This document shows, one piece after another, positions 1 through 5,377 of a stretch of DNA of 7,901 nucleotides. Both the position numbers and the translations under genes were made by a program. The notes beneath the pieces were generated by a model. The model was not told the origin of the DNA. It worked only from the letters and a program-made list of their open reading frames with translations, and did not search any database. Within the stretch, counting starts at the first letter, position 1. Every line of letters begins with the position of its first letter. The DNA is from Bilophila wadsworthia ATCC 49260 (GTDB lineage: Bacteria; Desulfobacterota; Desulfovibrionia; Desulfovibrionales; Desulfovibrionaceae): the NCBI RefSeq assembly GCF_000701705.1, contig NZ_JNJP01000123.1:1-7901 (forward strand), in the 5' to 3' direction.

Positions 1-68
1 GAGAGGGGTGGGGTTTGGGGAGGGGAGAGGGAACCTTTCTTTAGAAAGGTTCCCTCTCCCCTCCCTAA
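1..68 (-). repeat. Palindromic repeat unit, copy 1 (cut by window edge)
   Basis: Positions 15-68 form a 54-nt palindrome. The core arms at 18-40 and 43-65 are perfectly complementary over 23 bp. Beyond them is one G/T mismatch (17 and 66), then two more pairs. The apex is CTTTCTNNAGAAAG, as in the copies at 5041 and 7582. Read on the minus strand, the palindrome is followed by AAACCCCACCCC (14-1 and outward), matching the C-rich tail of the other copies, so this copy is oriented to the minus strand, as groEL is. The rest of its tail lies outside the window. It comes after the groEL terminator, so it may not be in the main groEL transcript. Confidence 0.85.
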
Positions 69-77
69 TGCACACAC

Positions 78-112
78 AAAAGCCCCCGGCAACATGACGT
101 TGCCGGGGGCTT
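78..112 (-). terminator. Intrinsic terminator of groES-groEL
   Basis: A perfect 14-bp stem (80-93 with 99-112), GC-rich in the middle, encloses a 5-nt loop. Read on the minus strand it ends in GGGGGC followed by four T residues and a T/G-rich stretch. It lies about 40 nt past the groEL stop codon, where the operon terminator is expected. The run of A at 78-81 and T at 111-112 gives only weak support for plus-strand termination. Confidence 0.85.
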
Positions 113-150
113 AATTCAGCTAGGCTGCGAGGGCTGTGCCAAGCCGTGGC

Positions 151-1794
151 TTAGTACATGCCGCCCATGCCGCCCATGCCGCCCATATCGGGCATGGCGG
201 GCATGTCCTTCTTGGGTTCGGGCTTTTCGGCAATGGCGCATTCGGTGGTCAGGAGCAGGGAAGCCACGGAAGCGGCGTTCTGCAGAGCGATACGGGCCAC
301 CTTCTTGGGGTCGATGACGCCGGCCTTGATGAGGTCTTCGTATTCGCCGGTAGCGGCGTTGAAGCCGAAGCCGTCCTTGCCTTCACGGACCTTTTCCACA
401 ACCACGGAACCTTCATGGCCAGCGTTGCCGGCGATGAGGCGCAGGGGTTCTTCAAGGGAACGGCGGACGATGTTGAGGCCGGCCAGTTCGTCGTCGTCGG
501 CGGGCTTGATGTCGTCGAGGACCTTGATGGTGCGGACGAACGCGGTGCCGCCGCCGGGGATGATACCTTCTTCAACGGCCGCGCGGGTCGCGTTGAGGGC
601 GTCTTCCACGCGGTCTTTCTTTTCCTTCATTTCGGTTTCGGTAGCCGCACCGACATGAATCACAGCGACGCCGCCCACCAGCTTGGCGAGGCGTTCCTGC
701 AGCTTTTCGCGGTCGTAATCGGAAGTGGTTTCTTCGATCTGGGCGCGGATCTGCTTCACGCGGGCCTTGATTTCGTCGGACTTGCCGGCGCCGTCAACGA
801 TGGTGGTGTTTTCCTTGTCGATGACCACGCGCTTGGCGGTGCCGAGCGAGGACAGGGGCAGGCTTTCCAGCTTCACGCCGCGTTCTTCGAACACGGCTTC
901 ACCGCCGGTGAGGATGGCGATGTCTTCGAGCATGGCCTTACGGCGTTCGCCGAAGCCGGGAGCCTTCACGGCCACCACGTTCAGGGCGCCGCGGAGCTTG
1001 TTCACCACGAGGGTGGCCAGGGCTTCGCCTTCGATGTCTTCAGCGATGATCACCAGAGGACGGTTGACCTTGGCGACCTGTTCCAGCACGGGGAGCATGT
1101 CCTTCATGCTGGAGATCTTCTTTTCGTTGCAGAGGATGTAGGGGTTGTCCAGTTCGCAGACCATCTTTTCGGCGTTGGTCACGAAGTAGGGGGACAGGTA
1201 GCCGCGGTCGAACTTCATGCCTTCGACGACGTCCAGCGTGGTTTCAAGGCCCTTGGCTTCTTCAACGGTGATGACGCCTTCCTTGCCGACCTTGGCCATC
1301 GCTTCGGCGATGATGTTGCCGATGGTGGCGTCGGAGTTGGCGGAAATGGTGCCGACCTGGGCGATTTCTTTCTGATCGCGGGTAGGCTTGGCGATGTTGC
1401 CGAGTTCTTTGGAAACGGCTTCAACGGCCTTGTCGACGCCGCGCTTGATGGCCATGGGGTTGCGGCCGGCGGCCACGAGCTTCACGCCTTCACGGTAGAT
1501 GGCCTGAGCGAGCACGGTGGCGGTGGTGGTACCGTCGCCGGCGATGTCGTTGGTCTTGGAGGCCACTTCGCGCACCATCTGGGCGCCCATGTTTTCAAAC
1601 TTGTCTTCGAGCTCGATTTCCTTGGCGACGGAAACGCCGTCCTTGGTGATGACGGGGGCGCCGAAGGACTTTTCGATCACGACGTTGCGGCCCTTGGGTC
1701 CAAGGGTCACCTTGACGGCGTTGGCGAGCTTATCCACGCCGCGGGACAGTTTTTCACGAGCTTTGGCGTCAAACAGAATTTCTTTGGAAGCCAT
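151..1794 (-). CDS. groEL: Chaperonin GroEL (Hsp60, large subunit)
   Basis: A 547-residue protein, the usual length for GroEL (E. coli 548). It forms the double-ring, ATP-driven folding chamber in the cytoplasm and works with the GroES lid. The N-terminus matches the family (MASKEILFDAKAREKL), the nucleotide-binding motif GDGTTT lies at residues 86-91, and the second equatorial signature RAAVEEGIIPGGG lies around residues 400-415. The C-terminus is the flexible GGM repeat that projects into the cavity; it ends GGMGGMGGMY, with a terminal tyrosine instead of the common methionine. The start is set by a GGAGG ribosome binding site 8 nt upstream (1803-1807). It is the second gene of the operon, 66 nt after groES, and is followed by an intrinsic terminator. 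Nothing in it suggests transfer or damage. Confidence 0.99.
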   Translation of the reverse strand: MASKEILFDAKAREKLSRGVDKLANAVKVTLGPKGRNVVIEKSFGAPVITKDGVSVAKEIELEDKFENMGAQMVREVASKTNDIAGDGTTTATVLAQAIYREGVKLVAAGRNPMAIKRGVDKAVEAVSKELGNIAKPTRDQKEIAQVGTISANSDATIGNIIAEAMAKVGKEGVITVEEAKGLETTLDVVEGMKFDRGYLSPYFVTNAEKMVCELDNPYILCNEKKISSMKDMLPVLEQVAKVNRPLVIIAEDIEGEALATLVVNKLRGALNVVAVKAPGFGERRKAMLEDIAILTGGEAVFEERGVKLESLPLSSLGTAKRVVIDKENTTIVDGAGKSDEIKARVKQIRAQIEETTSDYDREKLQERLAKLVGGVAVIHVGAATETEMKEKKDRVEDALNATRAAVEEGIIPGGGTAFVRTIKVLDDIKPADDDELAGLNIVRRSLEEPLRLIAGNAGHEGSVVVEKVREGKDGFGFNAATGEYEDLIKAGVIDPKKVARIALQNAASVASLLLTTECAIAEKPEPKKDMPAMPDMGGMGGMGGMY

Positions 1795-1860
1795 GAGAAT
1801 ATCCTCCAGAACTATCTAAATAAGAATGATGTTTTGGGTCGCAAGCGGCAAAAGGGTCGC

Positions 1861-2148
1861 TTAGGCAATGATGGCAAGGATGTCGTCTTCACGCATGACG
1901 AGATGCTCGGCGCCGTCGATCTTGACTTCGGTGCCGGCATACTTGTTGAAGAGGACCATGTCGCCCACCTTCACAGCCATGGGAACGAGCTTGCCGTCGT
2001 CGGCGTGCTTGCCGGGGCCCACGGCGACCACTTCACCCTTGGAGGGCTTTTCCTTGGCGGTGTCGGGGATGTACAGGCCGCTGGCGGTACGTTCCTCGGA
2101 TTCGAGGCGCTTCACAAGAACACGGTCATTCAAAGGTTTCAAACTCAT
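1861..2148 (-). CDS. groES: Co-chaperonin GroES (Hsp10)
   Basis: A 95-residue protein of standard GroES length. Seven copies form the lid that caps the GroEL chamber. It begins MSLKPLNDRVLVKRLE, the family signature. The mobile loop that contacts GroEL covers roughly residues 17-35 (ERTASGLYIPDTAKEKPSKG), followed by the conserved GEVVAVGPG and a C-terminal VMREDDILAII. The start codon is preceded by GGAGG at 2159-2163, about 10 nt away, slightly longer than the spacing in front of groEL. It is the first gene of the groES-groEL operon. I found no CIRCE operator (TTAGCACTC-N9-GAGTGCTAA) upstream. Confidence 0.99.
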   Translation of the reverse strand: MSLKPLNDRVLVKRLESEERTASGLYIPDTAKEKPSKGEVVAVGPGKHADDGKLVPMAVKVGDMVLFNKYAGTEVKIDGAEHLVMREDDILAIIA

Positions 2149-2163
2149 GACGACTTATCCTCC

Positions 2164-2408
2164 AAAAAAGGTATTTTTTTGTTGCAACCAGCCCCGTCAT
2201 CACCGGACTGCCTGCGGGGAATCCCTGCAAGCTCTCCGAAATGGCGGACGTGTCCCCGATGTAGCGGAAGAGGCCGCTCGTTTCAAATCGGGGAAAACGC
2301 TCGCCGGGGGGGTAAGCCTTGCAAGCGGGCCGTGGTGTTCCGGCCTCTCGTGGCATTAAATAATCCCCCTGCGCGCATTGGGAAGGGGGGAACGACGATT
2401 TTTTTTAC
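2164..2408 (-). other. groES upstream leader region with an inverted repeat
   Basis: About 245 bases without a convincing gene separate groES from the AT-rich promoter region. The notable element is a perfect 7-bp inverted repeat, CCCCGAT at 2254-2260 and ATCGGGG at 2287-2293. It encloses a second small hairpin (AGCGG 2263-2267 with CCGCT 2274-2278). On the minus strand TTTGAAA overlaps the repeat, and CTACAT follows about 15 nt later. This loosely recalls a heat-shock sigma-32 promoter (CTTGAAA / CCCCATNT), but the match at the -10 side is poor. It could equally be a structured 5' leader. I see no CIRCE. Confidence 0.35.
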
Positions 2409-2437
2409 ATTTTTTCCTTTTTTTTAATAACTGTCAG
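2409..2437 (-). promoter_or_regulatory. Candidate groES promoter (sigma-70 type)
   Basis: On the minus strand CTGACA (2432-2437, five of six to TTGACA) is followed after 17 nt by AAAAAT (2409-2414, four of six to TATAAT), inside a strongly A/T-rich stretch. This would give a groES leader of roughly 250 nt. The A/T tracts make chance matches easy, so it is only a candidate. Confidence 0.35.
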
Positions 2438-2487
2438 TAAATAATTGTTCTTTTTGTTCCCTTTCCGGGGCGGCTCTTTTAGCCTAC

Positions 2488-2517
2488 TTGCCATATCCTT
2501 TGAAATAGGATTATAAA
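2488..2517 (+). promoter_or_regulatory. Candidate upstream rplU promoter P1
   Basis: TTGCCA (2488-2493, five of six to TTGACA) and TATAAA (2512-2517, five of six to TATAAT) are separated by 18 nt. The element lies upstream of rplU and divergent from groES. A transcript from here would carry a leader of about 130 nt that includes the terminator-like hairpin at 2615-2645. Confidence 0.45.
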
Positions 2518-2526
2518 CGGAATTCG

Positions 2527-2613
2527 CGCCCGCTGGCCTGCACGAACCCTTCACCTAAGAGCAACCGCACGTGGGCGAACCTGCAAAGTACACCAATCCG
2601 CTTGACAGGTTGC
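2527..2613 (+). promoter_or_regulatory. Possible structured rplU leader
   Basis: The stretch between P1 and rplU can pair CGCCCGC (2527-2533) with GTGGGCG (2571-2577) with one G-T wobble. It can also pair GCAACC (2561-2566) with GGTTGC (2608-2613), the latter ending just before the terminator-like hairpin. These are the kinds of pairings that could control that hairpin, but they are short and only seen by eye. No match to a named RNA family is claimed. Confidence 0.3.
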
Positions 2614-2630
2614 GGAGAAGGGGGTACTTA
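2602..2630 (+). promoter_or_regulatory. Candidate proximal rplU promoter P2
   Basis: A perfect TTGACA (2602-2607) is followed after 17 nt by TACTTA (2625-2630), a weak -10; shifting by one gives ACTTAT. Transcription from here would start around 2637, very close to the rplU ribosome binding site, and would bypass most of the hairpin at 2615-2645. The -35 match is strong and the -10 match is poor. Confidence 0.4.
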
Positions 2631-2645
2631 TCCCTTCTCTTTTTT
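2615..2645 (+). terminator. Terminator-like hairpin before rplU (possible attenuator)
   Basis: GAGAAGGG (2615-2622) pairs perfectly with CCCTTCTC (2632-2639), with a possible extra G-T pair, and is followed directly by six T residues (2640-2645). This is the shape of an intrinsic terminator. It ends one base before the GGAGG ribosome binding site of rplU (2647-2651), so it cannot be the end of an upstream plus-strand gene; there is none between it and groES. It overlaps candidate promoter P2. Confidence 0.55.
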
Positions 2646-2657
2646 CGGAGGTTCTTA

Positions 2658-2966
2658 ATGTACGCGATTATCGAAACGGGCGGCAAGCAGTTCCGCGTTG
2701 AAGAAGGCACCAAGATCCTCGTGGATCGCATGGCTGCCGACGTGAACAGCGAAGTGTCCCTCGACAAAGTGCTTATGGTTGGTGGGGCCGAACTGAAGGT
2801 CGGCGCGCCCTATGTTGAAAATGCCAAGGTGACGGCCACTGTGCTGGATCACGTGCGTGGCGACAAAATTCTTGTCTTCAAGAAGTGGCGCCGCAATGAT
2901 TCCCGTAAGCTGCAGGGCCATCGTCAGGACTATACCGCCATTCTGGTGAAGGCCATCGAAGCCTAA
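2658..2966 (+). CDS. rplU: Large ribosomal subunit protein bL21
   Basis: A 102-residue protein, typical of L21, which binds 23S rRNA in the 50S subunit. It begins MYAIIETGGKQFRVEEG, the family signature, and near the C-terminus carries the basic KKWRRNDSRKLQGHRQ segment that contacts rRNA. The ATG at 2658 is chosen because GGAGG (2647-2651) lies 6 nt upstream and because the protein then starts as other L21 proteins do. The reading frame is open back to 2571, but those extra 29 residues have no resemblance to L21. It is the first gene of rplU-rpmA, 25 nt before rpmA, and a terminator-like hairpin directly precedes its ribosome binding site. Confidence 0.98.
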   Translation: MYAIIETGGKQFRVEEGTKILVDRMAADVNSEVSLDKVLMVGGAELKVGAPYVENAKVTATVLDHVRGDKILVFKKWRRNDSRKLQGHRQDYTAILVKAIEA

Positions 2967-2991
2967 GCCCGAAGTGTAAGGAGATCCCCTC

Positions 2992-3273
2992 ATGGCACAT
3001 AAAAAAGCAGGCGGCAGTTCTCGTAACGGCCGCGACAGTAACGCACAACGCCGCGGCGTGAAGCGTTTTGGTGGGCAGCCCGTTCTCGCCGGCAATATCC
3101 TTGTCCGTCAGCTCGGCACCGTGATCCATCCCGGCGAAAACGTGGGCATGGGCAGCGACTACACCTTGTTCGCCAAGATCGACGGCACGGTGAAGTACGA
3201 AACCTATGTTCGCAAGCGCAAGATCCAGAAGCGCGTCCACATTCTGCCTTTCGAAGCTCCCGCTGCCGAATAG
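2992..3273 (+). CDS. rpmA: Large ribosomal subunit protein bL27
   Basis: A 93-residue protein. L27 sits near the peptidyl-transferase centre of the 50S subunit, and its N-terminal tail reaches towards the tRNA ends. It shows the signatures MAHKKAGGSSRNGRDS at the N-terminus, GVKRFGGQPVLAGNILVRQ in the middle and a basic KYETYVRKRKIQKRVHI stretch. The N-terminus starts directly at the mature MAHKK form, without the cleaved extension found in Firmicutes L27. AAGGAG (2978-2983) lies 8 nt before the ATG. It is the second gene of the pair with rplU, and an intrinsic terminator follows 22 nt after the stop. Confidence 0.98.
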   Translation: MAHKKAGGSSRNGRDSNAQRRGVKRFGGQPVLAGNILVRQLGTVIHPGENVGMGSDYTLFAKIDGTVKYETYVRKRKIQKRVHILPFEAPAAE

Positions 3274-3295
3274 CTCGCAGAAAAGACGATTTTTC

Positions 3296-3327
3296 AAGGG
3301 AAGGGGCCGTCAGGCTTCTTCCCTTTT
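3296..3327 (+). terminator. Intrinsic terminator after rpmA
   Basis: AAGGGAAGGGGCC (3296-3308) pairs with GGCTTCTTCCCTT (3313-3325) as a 13-bp stem with two G-T wobbles and a GTCA loop. The T run covers 3324-3327. It lies just past the rpmA stop and would end the rplU-rpmA transcript. The remaining bases to the next gene (3328-3495) hold nothing I can name. Confidence 0.7.
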
Positions 3328-3495
3328 GGTGTATGCGCCGTCCCCAGAAAGCGGAGGGTGCCTTTCCCCAAAGGCAGCCCCTCCCGTTTCGTTTCTCCCA
3401 AAGATGGCCCGGCACCCCCTTCCCCGCTCCTTTTTTATTCCACAGAAAGGCGTTTCCCTCCTCCGATGCGATTGTGCAAGGCTCAAGGAGATACG

Positions 3496-3894
3496 ATGAA
3501 CAAAGTGTTTCTGTTCGCCCTCCAGCTGGGGGTATTGGCTCCCTTTTGGCGCAGTATGCAGGCGTTGTTGTGGGCCAATTCCGGTAGGGCGTCCGAAGGG
3601 GCGTTGTGGAATATCGTTTACTGCGGAGGGCCGCTTTTGATAGCCTGTGCCCTTGCCCGGTGGCGGATACTCAAAGGGAAGGAAACGTTTTCCCTGATTC
3701 AGGCCGTCTGCGGCGTCTTGCTGGCGTTGCTCGTCTCTACGGTTTTCGTCTGGGTGGGGGCGTCTGAGCGGGGCATACCACCGGTATCCGCGTACGGCTT
3801 GGCGGTTGACGGCGTGATCTATGCGGCCGGGTTGGCCTTGGCCGTGTTCGGCTGCAAAAAACGGCTTTCGCGGCTGGGCGGCGGCGATATATAA
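3496..3894 (+). CDS. Small four-helix membrane protein, unknown function
   Basis: I do not recognise this 132-residue protein. It is hydrophobic and shows four likely membrane segments at about residues 4-26, 37-55, 65-88 and 99-120. Positive charges cluster between helices 2 and 3 (RWRILKGK) and at the C-terminus (KKRLSR). By the positive-inside rule both ends would face the cytoplasm. There is no signal peptide separate from helix 1 and no catalytic motif. The start is set by AAGGAG (3485-3490) 5 nt upstream; the frame is open further upstream, but that part is proline-rich and unlike a membrane protein. It lies between rpmA and obgE, 25 nt before obgE, and is probably cotranscribed with obgE. 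No clear promoter is visible in front of it. Confidence 0.8.
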   Translation: MNKVFLFALQLGVLAPFWRSMQALLWANSGRASEGALWNIVYCGGPLLIACALARWRILKGKETFSLIQAVCGVLLALLVSTVFVWVGASERGIPPVSAYGLAVDGVIYAAGLALAVFGCKKRLSRLGGGDI

Positions 3895-3919
3895 TTCATG
3901 TAAGGAACAGGATACTCAT

Positions 3920-5026
3920 ATGCGTTTTGTGGATGAAGCTGTAATCAGCGTCAAGGCCGGCAAGGGCGGGAACGGCTGCGTGTCGTTCCGGCGTGAAAAA
4001 TTCGTACCCCGCGGCGGGCCGGACGGCGGCGACGGCGGCGACGGCGGCAGCATCATCCTGCGCGCCGATTCGCGCCTTTTGAGCCTGTACGACTTCCGCA
4101 TCATGCGCCACTACGAGGCGCAGAACGGGCAGGGTGGCATGGGCAGCCAGCGCTACGGGCGCAAGGGCGAGGATCTGGTCCTCAACCTGCCCGTGGGCAC
4201 GCTCGTGTTCGAGCAGACCCCCGAAGGCGAGCATATGCTGACCGATCTTGCGGAAGCGGGCGACGAATATCTGGTGGTCCGGGGCGGACGCGGCGGCAAG
4301 GGCAACGAGCACTTCAAGTCCTCGACCATGCGCGCACCCCGTTTCGCGCAGCCCGGCGAACCCGGCGAGGAGCGCAATCTGCGCCTCGAACTCAAGATCC
4401 TTGCGGACGCGGGGATCATCGGACTGCCCAATGCGGGCAAGTCCACCTTCATTTCCCGCATTTCGGCGGCCCGGCCCAAGATTGCGGCCTATCCCTTCAC
4501 CACGCTGACGCCCAACCTCGGCGTCGTGATCGACGAGTACGATCCCGATCAGCGTATGGTGGTGGCGGACATCCCCGGCCTCATCGAAGGCGCCAGTGAA
4601 GGGCAGGGCCTTGGGCACCGTTTCCTCAAGCATGTGGAGCGGACCCGTTTTCTCGTGCACATCCTCAGCATCGAAGATGTGAACCCCGAGGAGAACCCTT
4701 GGGCGGGCTTCGATCTCGTCAACGACGAGCTGAACGCCTTCGACGAGGATCTCGGTTTGCGCCGTCAGTTGCAGGTCATCAACAAGATCGACCTGCGCAC
4801 GCCCGAGGAAGTGGATGCCCTCCGCGCCATCGCCGCGAGGGACGGGCGGGAGATTTTCTTCATGTCCGCGGATCAGGGCGAAGGCGTCGAGGAACTGCTC
4901 GCCGCCATGTGGAGCCTCCGCGCCGAAATGGAAGCCCACGCGCCGCTGCTGCATTATCAGGAAATGGTCCTTGAGGACGAGGAGTTCCCGGACATCGAAG
5001 TCGTGTACACGCGCGAGACCGAGTAG
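3920..5026 (+). CDS. obgE: Obg-family GTPase (ribosome assembly)
   Basis: A 368-residue P-loop GTPase that acts in late 50S assembly and is linked to the stringent response and growth control. The N-terminal Obg domain (about 1-160) is glycine-rich, with GKGGNG, PDGGDGGDGG and RGGRGGKGN runs. The G domain follows: G1 GLPNAGKS at 168-175, G2 threonines at 194-195, G3 DIPG at 217-220, G4 NKID at 288-291 and G5 SA at 316-317. Only a short acidic tail follows the G domain, so the TGS/OCT extension of some Gram-positive Obg proteins is absent. The ATG at 3920 gives the standard MRFVDEA start, with AGGA 7 nt upstream. Its gene neighbours rplU and rpmA are typical for this family. A palindromic repeat unit begins 14 nt after its stop. 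Confidence 0.98.
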   Translation: MRFVDEAVISVKAGKGGNGCVSFRREKFVPRGGPDGGDGGDGGSIILRADSRLLSLYDFRIMRHYEAQNGQGGMGSQRYGRKGEDLVLNLPVGTLVFEQTPEGEHMLTDLAEAGDEYLVVRGGRGGKGNEHFKSSTMRAPRFAQPGEPGEERNLRLELKILADAGIIGLPNAGKSTFISRISAARPKIAAYPFTTLTPNLGVVIDEYDPDQRMVVADIPGLIEGASEGQGLGHRFLKHVERTRFLVHILSIEDVNPEENPWAGFDLVNDELNAFDEDLGLRRQLQVINKIDLRTPEEVDALRAIAARDGREIFFMSADQGEGVEELLAAMWSLRAEMEAHAPLLHYQEMVLEDEEFPDIEVVYTRETE

Positions 5027-5040
5027 CGGGATAGTATTTA

Positions 5041-5205
5041 TTGGGGAAGGGGAGGGGAAACTTTCTATAGAAAGTTTCCCCTCCCCTTCCCCAAACCTCA
5101 TCCCCTCCTCTTCAAAGACTTTCGACTGGTGGGGAGGCCGCGCGGCGGGAGTTCGTTCCGGCTGGGGTGGAAGAAGAGGCAAGATGTTTTTATTGTATTG
5201 CGGAA
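5041..5205 (+). repeat. Palindromic repeat unit, copy 2
   Basis: Positions 5041-5094 are a perfect 54-nt palindrome with 27-nt arms and the apex CTTTCTATAGAAAG. The tail reads on the plus strand, the same direction as obgE. It has a 17-nt C-rich spacer, TCAAAGACTTT at 5112-5122, and AGAAGAGG at 5172-5179 followed by a T-rich run. The same boxes occur in the same order in the copy at 7582, where the spacer is also exactly 17 nt. An intrinsic terminator follows at 5206. No open reading frame in this stretch looks real. Confidence 0.85.
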
Positions 5206-5231
5206 GGCGGGAAATCTTCCCGTCTTTTTTT
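5206..5231 (+). terminator. Intrinsic terminator at end of repeat copy 2
   Basis: GGCGGGAA (5206-5213) pairs with TTCCCGTC (5217-5224), including one G-T wobble, around a 3-nt loop. Seven T residues follow (5225-5231). It starts 112 nt after the palindrome, nearly the same distance as the terminator after copy 3 (114 nt). It would end the obgE transcript about 200 nt after the obgE stop. Confidence 0.7.
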
Positions 5232-5317
5232 GTTGCGGGGAACAAGGAGCCGGGGGACTGGCGTTCGAGGGGAATTTGTGGTGTAACCGGGGCGTTGTGC
5301 AGACAATTAAGCCGGGT

Positions 5318-5348
5318 CAAGGGGCGGCTCGCCCCTTGTGGGCACAAG
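5318..5348 (+). promoter_or_regulatory. Hairpins in front of proB
   Basis: CAAGGGGCG (5318-5326) pairs perfectly with CGCCCCTTG (5330-5338) around a GCT loop. An overlapping alternative pairs CTTGTG (5335-5340) with CACAAG (5343-5348). The two share bases 5335-5338 and so exclude each other. No T run follows, so neither is an intrinsic terminator. They lie about 30-60 nt before the proB start and could be part of its leader or could insulate it. I could not find a convincing promoter between 5232 and 5317. Confidence 0.4.
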
Positions 5349-5377
5349 CCCGCCGGCGGCATCATACGGAGTACTTC

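Noticed and set aside
136..2427. A 763-codon open frame on the plus strand opposite groES and groEL
   Set aside because: It is in codon register with groEL, so its stops would need TTA, CTA or TCA codons in groEL, which a GC-rich, highly expressed gene avoids. The translation is low-complexity (G, H, F, D, V) and runs on through the non-coding upstream region.
2571..2657. A 29-residue N-terminal extension of L21
   Set aside because: The internal ATG at 2658 has a good ribosome binding site and gives the standard L21 N-terminus. The extension would be encoded by the promoter and hairpin.
3361..3415. C-rich stretch with CTCCCAAAGATGG resembling a repeat tail
   Set aside because: There is no palindrome beside it and the match to the AAAGAC box is short, so it is probably chance in a C-rich spacer.
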